From: a virus
Strand: one strand, 5' to 3'
IMG/VR virus record: IMGVR_UViG_3300034073_004910
Coordinates: 1 to 64,000 of that record
Length of the DNA stretch: 64,000 nucleotides
Shown: positions 34,813 through 41,845 of the stretch, one piece after another
How the letters are laid out: every line of letters begins with the position of its first letter
Position numbering within the stretch: the first letter of the stretch is position 1
The notes under the pieces: model-generated
The model's input: only the letters and a program-made list of their open reading frames with translations
Told to the model about the DNA's origin: nothing
Database searches by the model: none
Made by a program: the position numbers and the translations under genes

Positions 34813-35222
34813 TTTAAAAGCTCAGTTTGAAATTGCTGAGTTTCAGCCTCTATAGTGTCAAATACTTGCTGCGTCGCCCGATTCACTCGTATTTGTATCA
34901 GATTTGGCTTAGCCGCCGATAATTTTGTTAAATCGTGTTTTTGAAATATTTCTTGTGCTTTAGCTGCTTCTTCTCTAATTTTCACCGTGCGAGCATTTAA
35001 ATTATTGAGCTCTAGTGTTTGAGTATTAATGCTTTGAGAAATTCGTTCAAGTGAAGTCGAAAGTTGTTGAATTTGATAAGTTCGCACTTGTAGTTGTGCT
35101 TGAAGAGTTTTATTTGAATTTGAAAGATTATTTACGAAAATATATAAATATGTAAATAATCCTAGAGTACCAAGAATAAAAACGAGGTTAAGAATTCTTT
35201 TAAATTCCAATAGAAAGTTCAT
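34809..35222 (-). CDS. Probable i-spanin (Rz-like)
   Basis: 137 residues. One N-terminal transmembrane segment (LVFILGTLGLFTYLYIFV) is followed by a long coiled coil (NSNKTLQAQLQVRTYQIQQL onward) and a conserved-looking end containing HDL and KPNLIQIRVNRAT. This is the layout of inner-membrane spanins, which fuse with the outer lipoprotein to disrupt the outer membrane. Confidence 0.8.
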   Translation of the reverse strand: MNFLLEFKRILNLVFILGTLGLFTYLYIFVNNLSNSNKTLQAQLQVRTYQIQQLSTSLERISQSINTQTLELNNLNARTVKIREEAAKAQEIFQKHDLTKLSAAKPNLIQIRVNRATQQVFDTIEAETQQFQTELLK

Positions 35223-35703
35223 GAATTATTCTCATTTTGGCAGTTAGTCTTCGAGCTTGTTCGCCATACTGTGCATACCAAAAACTGGACTCCATTTCTT
35301 TAGCTACATTTGCCCAGTTTTTAGTATAAACAGTTGCGATTAATTCTTTCAAAGAAAGGAAATTATCGCGGCCCAGGAAGAACAGCATATTTATTAATAC
35401 TTCCTGGGCCTCGGCAGGGATGGTTTCCCAGTCTGGAAAGATGATTCTGAAGTCAGAAAATGCAATGGCGAGGTCTTCTTCAAACAACTCGCGACTCTGT
35501 GCTTCAGTAATTGTATCGCCTAATTTTAACGAGCGAATAGGTAAAGGATCTTTCTTAGATATTTTATGACCTATTCCTACGGTCAGAAATCCTTCTGTAT
35601 CGCTGTAAACTCTTAACTTTTTTCCTGCGTCAATCTCAAGTTGACGAATTAGACGTTTTAAATTTACTTGTCCAGCATTATGTCTAGGAAACCACCCCAT
35701 CAC
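35200..35703 (-). CDS. T4-type lysozyme (GH24), catalytic Glu position altered
   Basis: 167 residues. RVYSDTEGFLTVGIGH aligns with the T4 lysozyme active-site block: D35 matches T4 D20 and T41 matches T26. The T4 catalytic Glu11 (RIDEG) aligns with A26 in LEIDAG, so the general acid appears missing unless E23, three residues earlier, substitutes. No signal peptide; export would need the holin. It overlaps the i-spanin by 23 bases. Confidence 0.85.
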   Translation of the reverse strand: MMGWFPRHNAGQVNLKRLIRQLEIDAGKKLRVYSDTEGFLTVGIGHKISKKDPLPIRSLKLGDTITEAQSRELFEEDLAIAFSDFRIIFPDWETIPAEAQEVLINMLFFLGRDNFLSLKELIATVYTKNWANVAKEMESSFWYAQYGEQARRLTAKMRIIHELSIGI

Positions 35704-35708
35704 TTATA

Positions 35709-35813
35709 TCAGCCGAAAGGAAGCCCAGATGCTAATTCAAAAGCACCTACGCCTACCATCAACCCAAGAAGGGTAATACCGGCTTTTTCAAAAATGTTGG
35801 AAATCGTGTTCAT
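35709..35813 (-). CDS. Small hydrophobic protein of the lysis cassette
   Basis: 34 residues with a central hydrophobic stretch (GITLLGLMVGVGAFELA). The ATG overlaps the Hsp20 stop as ATGA and the gene directly precedes the lysozyme. It could be a pinholin/antiholin-type peptide, judged only from size and position. Confidence 0.6.
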   Translation of the reverse strand: MNTISNIFEKAGITLLGLMVGVGAFELASGLPFG

Positions 35814-36196
35814 GATTGTATCTCAATATAATTGGCGGGGTTAACTGCCCGAGGCTTGAAAGTAATCTTTAATAGCCCGTCTTTAAACGTAGCGTCTGTC
35901 ACTTCAAGATTTTTTGGTACAAAAAAACTGCGCCGGAATGCTTTTCCACTTATACCCTTATGAATATAAGTTTCTGAGCTTAAACTTTTCTCTCCTTCTA
36001 CAAGCAGAATACCGTTGTCAAAATGAATCTTCACTTGTTCTTTTGACCAACCTGGAAGAGCCAAATCTACTCTATAGTTCTGATCTTCAAGCTTTACGAT
36101 ATTAAACCGAGGAAATGCGTCTACGTTCAGATCGCCAAAAAAGTCTGTAAAAAGCTTATCGCCACCCACAAAGAAGTGGTCAAGTAGTTTAGTCAT
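35810..36196 (-). CDS. Small heat-shock protein (Hsp20/alpha-crystallin)
   Basis: 128 residues. The alpha-crystallin domain is clear: YRVDLALPGWSKEQVKI, ILLVEGEK, FRRSFFVPKNL and the closing DGLLKITF. Hsp20 genes occur in cyanophages and some other large phages, where they may protect phage proteins or help assembly. Strong AGGAG site before the ATG. Confidence 0.93.
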   Translation of the reverse strand: MTKLLDHFFVGGDKLFTDFFGDLNVDAFPRFNIVKLEDQNYRVDLALPGWSKEQVKIHFDNGILLVEGEKSLSSETYIHKGISGKAFRRSFFVPKNLEVTDATFKDGLLKITFKPRAVNPANYIEIQS

Positions 36197-36242
36197 AATT
36201 TATCTCCTAAAAAATAAACCCGCCCCTTGACGGAAGCGCCAT

Positions 36243-36275
36243 AAAAAAGCTCACAGTAATACTGTGAGCTTTTTC
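36243..36275. terminator. Bidirectional intrinsic terminator
   Basis: AGCTCACAG / CTGTGAGCT stem with a five-base loop and A/T runs on both sides, between the holin-like and Hsp20 genes. On the minus strand it may attenuate rather than fully stop transcription into hsp20. Confidence 0.85.
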
Positions 36276-36284
36276 AAACAAAAC

Positions 36285-36476
36285 CTATTTTTCGCTAATC
36301 GGAGTTTTTGTTACTGCTCGGAGCGCAACAATCAATCCACCAAGAATGCTGCCGACTACAGTTACTTGTTCCGGAGTCAATCCCGACTCGCTAACTGTTT
36401 GCTGAGCCCAGGAAAGAACTACAGTAACTAAACCCAGCCATACAGTTTTCGATTTGAAATAATTAACAAAATTCAT
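36285..36476 (-). CDS. Holin-like membrane protein
   Basis: 63 residues: two hydrophobic segments (VWLGLVTVVLSWAQQ and VTVVGSILGGLIVALRAV) around a short polar turn and a charged tail. Size, topology and place upstream of lysozyme and spanins support a class II holin. A TAGGAG site precedes the ATG. Confidence 0.75.
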   Translation of the reverse strand: MNFVNYFKSKTVWLGLVTVVLSWAQQTVSESGLTPEQVTVVGSILGGLIVALRAVTKTPISEK

Positions 36477-36488
36477 ACTTTTCTCCTA

Positions 36489-36555
36489 ATTGAATTCCTA
36501 GAATTCAATCTGCTCTTAAAAGAGCTAAGGAACGCAGCTAGAGAATTCTAGCCAC
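36489..36555 (-). other. Cluster of three short hairpins between small gene and holin
   Basis: Three adjacent perfect stems: ATTGAATTC/GAATTCAAT, GCTCTT/AAGAGC and CTAGA/TCTAG. They lie around the end of the 43-residue ORF and could be RNA processing or stability elements. No T tract follows, so they are not terminators. Confidence 0.5.
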
Positions 36556-36669
36556 ATTATCGAACCCATCCTCTTCCTCGTCTTTATCCCACCAGTCCGA
36601 ACTTTCTCGAGTGGAATAAATATCGTTAACACCAGCAAACAAAAGTATAATAACTAAAAATAAATTCAC
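36538..36669 (-). CDS. Small secreted or membrane protein (GTG start)
   Basis: 43 residues, GTG start with AGGA nine bases upstream. The N-terminus is a hydrophobic segment (NLFLVIILLFAGV); the rest is acidic and Trp-containing (SSDWWDKDEEEDG). It lies just behind the tmRNA coding piece. Confidence 0.5.
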   Translation of the reverse strand: MNLFLVIILLFAGVNDIYSTRESSDWWDKDEEEDGFDNVARIL

Positions 36670-36679
36670 TATTGTTTTC

Positions 36680-36903
36680 CTAATTAGTGGGAGTTTTTCT
36701 GTTGCGAGGAGGTTCCTTTGGGGAACACAAAACTCCCGAAACCCCGAGAAATCATGCTGCTACAGCATATTCCTCATTATAAAAGTCATCGTTTGCTTTT
36801 ATATTTATTTGCTTCTTCGACCGGGAAGTCCCAATCCTAACGGCTTTCGCATTGCCGGATCGTCCGCGTCTTTTTCCTGCTCTGTCGAAACCAGAACACC
36901 CCC
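36680..36903 (-). ncRNA. ssrA: tmRNA coding piece (permuted tmRNA)
   Basis: The RNA starts GGGGGTGTTCTGG then TTTCGACAGAG, the universal 5' tRNA-like domain of tmRNA. A pseudoknot-like region follows, then the resume codon GCA at 36794-36796 and a short frame ending TGA at 36752 that encodes ANDDFYNEEYAVAA, an SsrA degradation tag. Downstream, GGGAGTTTT pairs with AAAACTCCC around inner hairpins. The matching 3' acceptor half is located upstream in the transcript, so the gene is circularly permuted and should give a two-piece RNA. The left boundary is approximate. Confidence 0.93.
36752..36796 (-). CDS. tmRNA-encoded proteolysis tag
   Basis: 14 codons plus stop inside the tmRNA coding piece, peptide ANDDFYNEEYAVAA. 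The AVAA end is the ClpXP/SspB-type degron end, and the whole resembles the Caulobacter tag. It has no start codon because ribosomes resume here after alanine addition. Confidence 0.93.
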   Translation of the reverse strand, partial: ANDDFYNEEYAVAA

Positions 36904-36969
36904 ATCAAAGTATACTCTGTCGCCGTTTTTGCTACGCTGGTAACGACCAAGACCTCAAAGAATATACTT
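36904..36969 (-). other. tmRNA intervening segment
   Basis: 66 bases between the CCA of the acceptor piece and the 5' G of the coding piece, to be removed during maturation. Its ends pair (AAAGTATA with TATACTTT), extending the acceptor stem and closing the precursor, as in permuted tmRNA genes of alphaproteobacteria. Confidence 0.85.
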
Positions 36970-37025
36970 TGGTGGAGGTGGGCGGAGTCGAACCGCCTTC
37001 CAAAACAGTTCCAATCAACATCATA
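36970..37025 (-). ncRNA. ssrA: tmRNA acceptor piece (permuted tmRNA)
   Basis: The T arm GGCGG/CCGCC with TTCGACT loop is followed by CACCTCC and ACCA. CACCTCC pairs with GGGGGTG at the 5' end of the coding piece (seven pairs, one G-U), giving the alanine-accepting stem. The 5' boundary is uncertain; the element at 37029-37104 may belong to the precursor. Confidence 0.9.
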
Positions 37026-37028
37026 CGA

Positions 37029-37104
37029 TCATAATTGCTCAGTTTGGATTCGAACCTTGTCCGTGTATTGTCTACCCGCACGTCCCACCGTACTGACCGA
37101 GCAA
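37029..37104 (-). ncRNA. tRNA-like element preceding the tmRNA acceptor piece
   Basis: TTGCTCGGT pairs with ACTGAGCAA (nine bp) and encloses a TTCGAAT loop and a GTAC/GTGC D-arm-like stem. The T stem pairs only partly, no regular anticodon arm is present and no CCA follows. It may be a decayed tRNA or a folded 5' part of the tmRNA precursor. Confidence 0.4.
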
Positions 37105-37130
37105 ATTTATTTATTTACTTTACAGTGAGT

Positions 37131-37159
37131 ATTATAGTAAATCTTGAGCTAAAGGTCAA
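37131..37159 (-). promoter_or_regulatory. Promoter of the tmRNA precursor
   Basis: TTGACC, 17 bases, TATAAT on the minus strand, preceded by AATTC, giving a transcript start near 37123. Confidence 0.85.
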
Positions 37160-37416
37160 GAATTATTTTTGGGGAGGCTAGCGTTTTTATGACTATAAAA
37201 CTCCTCTAAGTGCTCTTTGAAAGTGTTATAAGTTTTGTCAAACTTATAGCTATAGAGAGTTACAAGCGAGAGCATAAAATTGTCGATTTTATCCGTAAAC
37301 TCAGCCGACAGCCCAGCAAATTCTTCGCTATCCAAAACTTCTCGAAAAAGTTTCAGATCGTCAATAATTTGCCAGACTTCCATAAGCTGTTGTTCAAGAT
37401 CAAATTGTTTGCTCAT
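37156..37416 (-). CDS. FDLEQQ-family hypothetical protein (copy 1)
   Basis: 86 residues. The start QFDLEQQLMEVWQIIDDLK is shared with the gene at 38.1-38.5 kb, so the two are paralogues. Helical with a late YKFDKTYNTFKEHL segment also shared. Function unknown. Confidence 0.78.
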   Translation of the reverse strand: MSKQFDLEQQLMEVWQIIDDLKLFREVLDSEEFAGLSAEFTDKIDNFMLSLVTLYSYKFDKTYNTFKEHLEEFYSHKNASLPKNNS

Positions 37417-37431
37417 TTTACTTTCGCCTAT

Positions 37432-37605
37432 TTAAGATTGCTGAAGATGCTCTAGCGTATGTTGAATTACAAGTTGAGTGTAGCGCTGTAGTTCTTCGTC
37501 ATAGCTACAAGACCAGTCAATTCTTTCATTGTTTTGGTTCCACTCTTCAGCTTCCCAAAAAGCAAAACCTGCTTGACGAGCTAAAAACCAAAAAATTTCG
37601 TTCAC
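37432..37605 (-). CDS. Small conserved protein (GTG start)
   Basis: 57 residues (NEIFWFLARQAGFAFWEAEE onward), ending in a helical TQLVIQHTLEHLQQS. The GTG overlaps the upstream stop (GTGA), so it is probably translated by coupling. Resembles small phage proteins of similar pattern; function unknown. Confidence 0.65.
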   Translation of the reverse strand: MNEIFWFLARQAGFAFWEAEEWNQNNERIDWSCSYDEELQRYTQLVIQHTLEHLQQS

Positions 37606-37808
37606 AGTCCAGCACCCTCTTTCAGCATTGCATCAGCAAAAGCATAAGCATCTTTTGCATACGTGCTAAATCCGCCCGCTCGCTCAGAGTCGGCAAGCAT
37701 TCCAGCGAGGGCCTGCCCCGCGAAGTAGTCACGCAGGGACATGCCCGGACAAAAGTTTTTCAAGTCTCTATGGGTCGGGAATGCCGTCCCACCATCATTC
37801 TTCATCAT
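37602..37808 (-). CDS. Conserved phage/prophage protein (GMSLRDYFAGQAL type)
   Basis: 68 residues. GGTAFP, GMSLRDYFAGQALAGML and AYAFADAML form a pattern widespread in phage and prophage early regions. No biochemical role known. Confidence 0.8.
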   Translation of the reverse strand: MMKNDGGTAFPTHRDLKNFCPGMSLRDYFAGQALAGMLADSERAGGFSTYAKDAYAFADAMLKEGAGL

Positions 37809-37838
37809 TTTCTATTTCTCTTTTCGATTTCAGAAACT

Positions 37839-37867
37839 ATTATGACACGCCTCGACCAAAGAGTCAA
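37839..37867 (-). promoter_or_regulatory. Sigma70-like promoter
   Basis: TTGACT, 17 bases, CATAAT on the minus strand, upstream of the 37.6-37.8 kb gene. Confidence 0.75.
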
Positions 37868-37875
37868 CAACTGTT

Positions 37876-38088
37876 TTATGTCTGGCCATAATAGTCCAAG
37901 ATGCGGAGAATTGCACGAATAGTTTTTCTAATCTTTTTTAGATCGGTCTCAAGATCAGAAGAAAATACTCCTGCCGGAATATTGCCGTTTTTTCGAGATT
38001 CATACTCTATTTGTAAGTTAGTTAAATTTTGGTGTAAATCTTGGGTAACAATCTCACAAACCATAGGATACGGAAGTTCTATTTGCAT
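37876..38088 (-). CDS. Hypothetical protein
   Basis: 70 residues from the ATG at 38088 (GGGAG site upstream). Helical, basic C-terminal half (DLKKIRKTIRAILRILDY). Similar short proteins occur in other phages. Confidence 0.7.
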   Translation of the reverse strand: MQIELPYPMVCEIVTQDLHQNLTNLQIEYESRKNGNIPAGVFSSDLETDLKKIRKTIRAILRILDYYGQT

Positions 38089-38090
38089 TT

Positions 38091-38540
38091 TTAAATCTCC
38101 CAATCAGGCGGACTAGAGCGATTCTTCAAAAATTCTCGTATCTCTTTGGCATAATGTTTAGCAACGGTTTCTGAAACCCCAGCATACTCAAAACGCTCTG
38201 CATAAGACTCCAACATTTCTTCCGGCGTAAGCGGATAAGTTTCAGGCTTATTGATCCCCCTCATTGACTCTATACGGTCTGCTAAAGGTGTTAACGTTTC
38301 TCTGGGAGAAATGTCGGCAAGCTCGTATGGTTCAATCTTGCCAATCTCTTTCAGCATTTTCTCAAAAGTTTGAAATAGCTGATCAAACTTTAGATGATAC
38401 AGCTTACTGATCCCCATCAATATGGTCGGGACTTCATCAGAGTCCTCGAACAAAGTATCAGAACTGTAGATCGACTTAAGATCGTCTACTATTCCCCAGC
38501 AGTCCATAATTTGTTGTTCTAGATCAAATTGAGTTGACAT
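38091..38540 (-). CDS. FDLEQQ-family hypothetical protein (copy 2)
   Basis: 149 residues from the ATG at 38540 (AAAGGA site). N-terminal STQFDLEQQIMDCWGIVDDL is paralogous to the 37.2 kb gene. The extra C-terminal region (SVSETVAKHY-like helices, ending PPDWEI) is unique to this copy. Function unknown. Confidence 0.75.
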   Translation of the reverse strand: MSTQFDLEQQIMDCWGIVDDLKSIYSSDTLFEDSDEVPTILMGISKLYHLKFDQLFQTFEKMLKEIGKIEPYELADISPRETLTPLADRIESMRGINKPETYPLTPEEMLESYAERFEYAGVSETVAKHYAKEIREFLKNRSSPPDWEI

Positions 38541-38557
38541 AGGTTTTCCTTTCAAAA

Positions 38558-38752
38558 CTATTCTCTTGTAATCTTCTGGCTAAGTATTTTAATAGATCCT
38601 TGTATACGATCAAATCTATTAATCCTCATGCTCTTAAAAGAAGCTCCAACTACTCTAAGACCATAACGCTCGGCTCTCACTAGCTTTTCTGCGGCCATCC
38701 TCGTTGGAGCTTCTACTTCTATCTCTGCTTTTAAGATATACTTATATTTCAT
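38558..38752 (-). CDS. Hypothetical protein
   Basis: 64 residues from the ATG at 38752 (GGAG upstream). The longer frame back to 38830 overlaps the upstream gene. Pattern YKYILKAEIEVEAPTRMAAE suggests a small alpha/beta fold. Confidence 0.65.
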   Translation of the reverse strand: MKYKYILKAEIEVEAPTRMAAEKLVRAERYGLRVVGASFKSMRINRFDRIQGSIKILSQKITRE

Positions 38753-38768
38753 CTCAGAGACTCCAGTT

Positions 38769-39242
38769 TTAATCCCAAAGATGTGAGTAATACTTTCCAA
38801 AAAGTCTAAAGCCATTTTGTATGCGATCACAATAGTCGTAATATTCTTTTGGGAGAGTAAACTCTCGTGTTTTAACTCGAAAAGATTCTTCGTCCTCTGC
38901 TTCTACCTCGGGAAAGAACTGATCTTCCCAGCTTTCGTCAATTTTATTATCAAACGCAAAGATCATCTCATCCAGTATCCAGTCCCACCGATCAAAATGA
39001 AATTCATCGATTTCCCATACATCTTCTTTGGGGGAAGCCGAAGTAGATCGTAGGTGCTCTGGTACATCTTCGTCATCGGTATTCGGAGCACCGTGCTTAG
39101 TTGTCTTTAGCTGTTTCAGCATAGGAGAAATTATCAGCGCAAGAGTATGCTCCATATTGTAGGTATCCCACTTATCTATGCGAATCTCTATACTTCTTTC
39201 CTCGTCGTAACTGTCGGGGTAAGGACCAATATTTACATACAT
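38769..39242 (-). CDS. Conserved phage protein (YVNIGPYP type)
   Basis: 157 residues. IGPYPDSY, then RIDKWDTYNMEHTLALIISP and DWILDEMIFAF are conserved across many phages of different morphotypes. It is aromatic-rich and acidic. Function unknown. Confidence 0.82.
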   Translation of the reverse strand: MYVNIGPYPDSYDEERSIEIRIDKWDTYNMEHTLALIISPMLKQLKTTKHGAPNTDDEDVPEHLRSTSASPKEDVWEIDEFHFDRWDWILDEMIFAFDNKIDESWEDQFFPEVEAEDEESFRVKTREFTLPKEYYDYCDRIQNGFRLFGKYYSHLWD

Positions 39243-39329
39243 AAGTAGCTCCTAGAGTTAGGCTTCGCTACCCGGCGGCGAATAGCGAAGCCTTTTGAAT
39301 TGTTCAATGACTCTCTAACTTTCGGATAT

Positions 39330-39358
39330 ATAATACCGAAAACGAGCTATCAAGTCAA
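39330..39358 (-). promoter_or_regulatory. Sigma70-like promoter
   Basis: TTGACT, 17 bases, TATTAT on the minus strand, directly behind the exported-protein gene and serving the 38.8-39.2 kb gene. Confidence 0.8.
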
Positions 39359-39368
39359 GAACTAAATT

Positions 39369-39716
39369 TTAGAAGTACCGACGAATTTCTGTCTCGACCC
39401 GAGAGCCAATTTCACCTTCGAAGCTGTCAAGCTGAAAGGTTTCTACTTCTCCTCGAATCTCCCAGTTATCCGCGAACGGAATCGAATAGCCAGCCTCCAG
39501 AGCAAGCCCATACTCACCGTCATAAAATGCCGGACCTACTTCGGCATACAGGTACTTTCCCTGAGCGCCAAGGCTTACAGTATTAATCGAGCTATTGTCT
39601 ACATAGTGTTCGTCAACAAAACCGACCTCGTTTCGATACTCGCCATAGAAACGAACCTCTGCCAAAGCAGAGCTTGCAACTGCCAGCAGTCCAGCTGCGA
39701 TAAGATATTTAGTCAT
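39369..39716 (-). CDS. Exported, probably outer-membrane beta-strand protein
   Basis: 115 residues. A clean signal peptide (LIAAGLLAVASSALA) is followed by alternating beta-type sequence (VRFYGEYRNEVGF, YLYAEVGPAFYDG, YGLALEAGYSIPF) ending IRRYF, with a C-terminal Phe as in outer-membrane barrels. At this length it could only form a small barrel or half of one. A superinfection-exclusion role is possible but unproven. Confidence 0.7.
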   Translation of the reverse strand: MTKYLIAAGLLAVASSALAEVRFYGEYRNEVGFVDEHYVDNSSINTVSLGAQGKYLYAEVGPAFYDGEYGLALEAGYSIPFADNWEIRGEVETFQLDSFEGEIGSRVETEIRRYF

Positions 39717-39725
39717 ACATTCTCC

Positions 39726-40244
39726 TTAAAATTTTGTTAGCATTGAAAGAGCTTCTTCAGTGACTTCTTCTGTTCGGCGGCTCCAGCCCTTTCCAAAAAC
39801 TGGAAAAGTAGAAAGTCGACGATAGTAGTCAAGTCGAAGCGTTTTAAATTCCATAATCGCCACTACAGGATTATGAATGTTTAATGCTGCACTAATGGTA
39901 CGGGGCCCAAGCACGCCATCCTCTTTAGCTTTTACAATTTTTTGTAAAAATCGAACAGCGCGCGAAGGCCCCGCGTTGACACCAAAATCAAATACTATTA
40001 AATCAATACCTACAGGTAATTGATCGCAGGACATGCGGTCCCAGTATTGCTTTCGGTAGATAGGCTCAACATCTTTTATCGTCAAAGCTTTAATGTCTTC
40101 GACCGATACGGTTCGTTTCACCCATCGTTCATAGGTGGCTTTTGTAATGCCAAGATTTGTAGCACCTCCTGGATCTTGGGGATGGTTTACAAAGCCACCT
40201 TCGTGTTTTAGAACAATTTTTAGACAGTGATCAAACGTTTTCAT
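39726..40244 (-). CDS. GH108 N-acetylmuramidase-like endolysin
   Basis: 172 residues from the ATG at 40244. LKIVLKHEGGFVNHPQDPGG (catalytic Glu15) and TNLGITKATYERW are the GH108 signature. FGVNAGPSRAVRFLQKIV belongs to the C-terminal peptidoglycan-binding part. The catalytic residue is intact here, unlike in the GH24 gene. Confidence 0.9.
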   Translation of the reverse strand: MKTFDHCLKIVLKHEGGFVNHPQDPGGATNLGITKATYERWVKRTVSVEDIKALTIKDVEPIYRKQYWDRMSCDQLPVGIDLIVFDFGVNAGPSRAVRFLQKIVKAKEDGVLGPRTISAALNIHNPVVAIMEFKTLRLDYYRRLSTFPVFGKGWSRRTEEVTEEALSMLTKF

Positions 40245-40404
40245 TCGTGAAAGCTGCATCAGCCTTTTCAGGCTTCTTGGCAGCATTTGCCAGTGCATGA
40301 TTTAATACTTTTAAGGCCTCGCTAGGCTTATCATTCCACAAAGCTTGAATTGCTTCTAGCATTGCCTCCATATTTTCATCGCACTTACAATTTTTGCACG
40401 CCAT
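40231..40404 (-). CDS. Small Cys-rich protein
   Basis: 57 residues from the ATG at 40404 (GGAG upstream). N-terminal CKNCKC cluster, then a helical segment. Overlaps neighbours on both sides. Confidence 0.65.
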   Translation of the reverse strand: MACKNCKCDENMEAMLEAIQALWNDKPSEALKVLNHALANAAKKPEKADAAFTNENV

Positions 40405-40630
40405 CGCTGTGTTTCTCCACCTCCACAAGAATGTTCTCACACAATCTTCGGAGCTCGTCCAATAGAACGTAGTATTTTTGTACATCAATTAATTTTTCAA
40501 TTAATTCATTCGGTAGTCGACTTTTCAGCCGTTCAGCCTCTAGTTCATTTCGTAGCTGCTCGACTTCGCTGGGTAAACCTCGCTTTGGATGAGCTATTTC
40601 TAAAGCAAATCCACACTTGGTACAATGCAT
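40385..40630 (-). CDS. Small zinc/coiled-coil protein
   Basis: 81 residues. N-terminal CTKCGF pair, then a predicted coiled coil (EVEQLRNELEAERLKSRL). Function unknown. Confidence 0.65.
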   Translation of the reverse strand: MHCTKCGFALEIAHPKRGLPSEVEQLRNELEAERLKSRLPNELIEKLIDVQKYYVLLDELRRLCENILVEVEKHSDGVQKL

Positions 40631-40633
40631 AAT

Positions 40634-40870
40634 TTAAACAAACTCTTTTAAACGTCTTACAAGAGCGTCTCTGCCCGCCTTTACTCCCGATGCTCTTTCA
40701 GAAAGATCAAGAGCATTTCGTTGAGAGTCGATAGTAGCTATCGCTTCTCTCCACAATAAAACAGCAAATTCCTCAATATCTGAAGTAGTTATACCGCTTG
40801 CAACGCTAGGAATATCTGAGCTTGTTACAAGCCCCGCTTCGGCTGCCAGTTCAAATATACGATTTGTCAT
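40634..40870 (-). CDS. Hypothetical helical protein
   Basis: 78 residues, helical, Ala/Ser rich, ending RRLKEFV. No domain recognised. Confidence 0.65.
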   Translation of the reverse strand: MTNRIFELAAEAGLVTSSDIPSVASGITTSDIEEFAVLLWREAIATIDSQRNALDLSERASGVKAGRDALVRRLKEFV

Positions 40871-40872
40871 GA

Positions 40873-41706
40873 TTAATTAGGCGGAGCGTTTACTGCTGAC
40901 AGTGCGCTGAGATTTCCTTGGAATCCGTATGTTCCCACATGAGTGAGAGAAATCCAAGGGCAAGCCCAAACTTTTAATCCAATATCAATAATCTTTCGCG
41001 AAAAGTAATAATCTTCGGAAAGATAACGTCGGCTAACCGGATCAATTGCACAGTCAAAGTATGCTACAATATCTCTCTCGCCGTTAAAGTCTGTCGAGTA
41101 TTTGTGATCTGGCGAGTACGAATTTTCTGGGTAGGCAGCTTTAAACTGATCAAACACATGCCGTTGAATAAGCATAAATCCAGTAGCGCCTTCTAAAATT
41201 TGTACCGGCTCAGTAAGTTTAAAGCTTTCTGTGCCAGGAATCAAATTAAAAGCAAATCCTCCTCCAAACTGAGCAAGTTCATCAGGATTTTTAAGTTCAA
41301 TGTTGTCTTGAACCGCCTTTTGAATACGATCCCAGTGAATTTGTTTTTTCGGATACAGCCCACAAAGCACATCATATTCAGACTTTTTATCGGCCAAAGC
41401 CAGCATTCCTAGAATATCCATAGGATTAAAAGAAATGTCAGAGTCGATAAACATCATGTGCGAACAGTCGCTACGCAAAAATCCATCTACTAGATAGTTT
41501 CGTGCTCGCTGAATCAGCGATTCATTATAGTGAAAACTAGCATCCCATTGAAGATCGTATTGGCGACAAACGGTAGAAAACTGAAGCATAGAGTGAACGT
41601 ATGGTCCAGTGCACATACCGCCGTACATAGGTGTAGCAATGAAGAGTTTTCGTTTTCGAAGCTCTTCAATATCAATCGTTATTTTTCTATCCTCTACCTT
41701 GGCCAC
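40873..41706 (-). CDS. Phage GT-A glycosyltransferase-like protein
   Basis: 277 residues. KLFIATPMYGGMCTGPYV opens a GT-A fold, MMFIDSDISFNPMDIL contains the DxD metal site, and LEGATGFMLIQR and LSEDYYFSRK follow. This group is widespread in T4-like and cyanophages. Its target is unknown. Confidence 0.82.
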   Translation of the reverse strand: MAKVEDRKITIDIEELRKRKLFIATPMYGGMCTGPYVHSMLQFSTVCRQYDLQWDASFHYNESLIQRARNYLVDGFLRSDCSHMMFIDSDISFNPMDILGMLALADKKSEYDVLCGLYPKKQIHWDRIQKAVQDNIELKNPDELAQFGGGFAFNLIPGTESFKLTEPVQILEGATGFMLIQRHVFDQFKAAYPENSYSPDHKYSTDFNGERDIVAYFDCAIDPVSRRYLSEDYYFSRKIIDIGLKVWACPWISLTHVGTYGFQGNLSALSAVNAPPN

Positions 41707-41845
41707 GATATTTTTTGTAACTCCTTTTTTGATGTTTAGACATTGTGCTTCGCTTCATCATACTAGGATTACCGCTCGATGAAGTACGCTTCGGCTTGTG
41801 CTTAATCTTTTGTTGTTGTTTCGAAGCCGTTGATCCTTTAGCCAT
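41687..41845 (-). CDS. Small basic phage protein
   Basis: 52 residues, strongly basic (KIKHKPKRT, NPSMMKRSTMSKHQKRSYKK), ending YRGQGRG. Similar short basic proteins occur in other phages. Probably binds nucleic acid. It overlaps the glycosyltransferase start by 20 bases. Confidence 0.65.
   Translation of the reverse strand: MAKGSTASKQQQKIKHKPKRTSSSGNPSMMKRSTMSKHQKRSYKKYRGQGRG

Noticed and set aside
36852-37034. 60-residue plus ORF across the tmRNA
   Set aside because: It runs over conserved tmRNA structure in the opposite strand and has no start signals.
37029-37104. A sixth, ordinary tRNA before the tmRNA
   Set aside because: Acceptor-like helix and TTCGAAT loop are present but the T stem is mostly unpaired, no regular anticodon arm and no CCA; kept only as a tRNA-like element.
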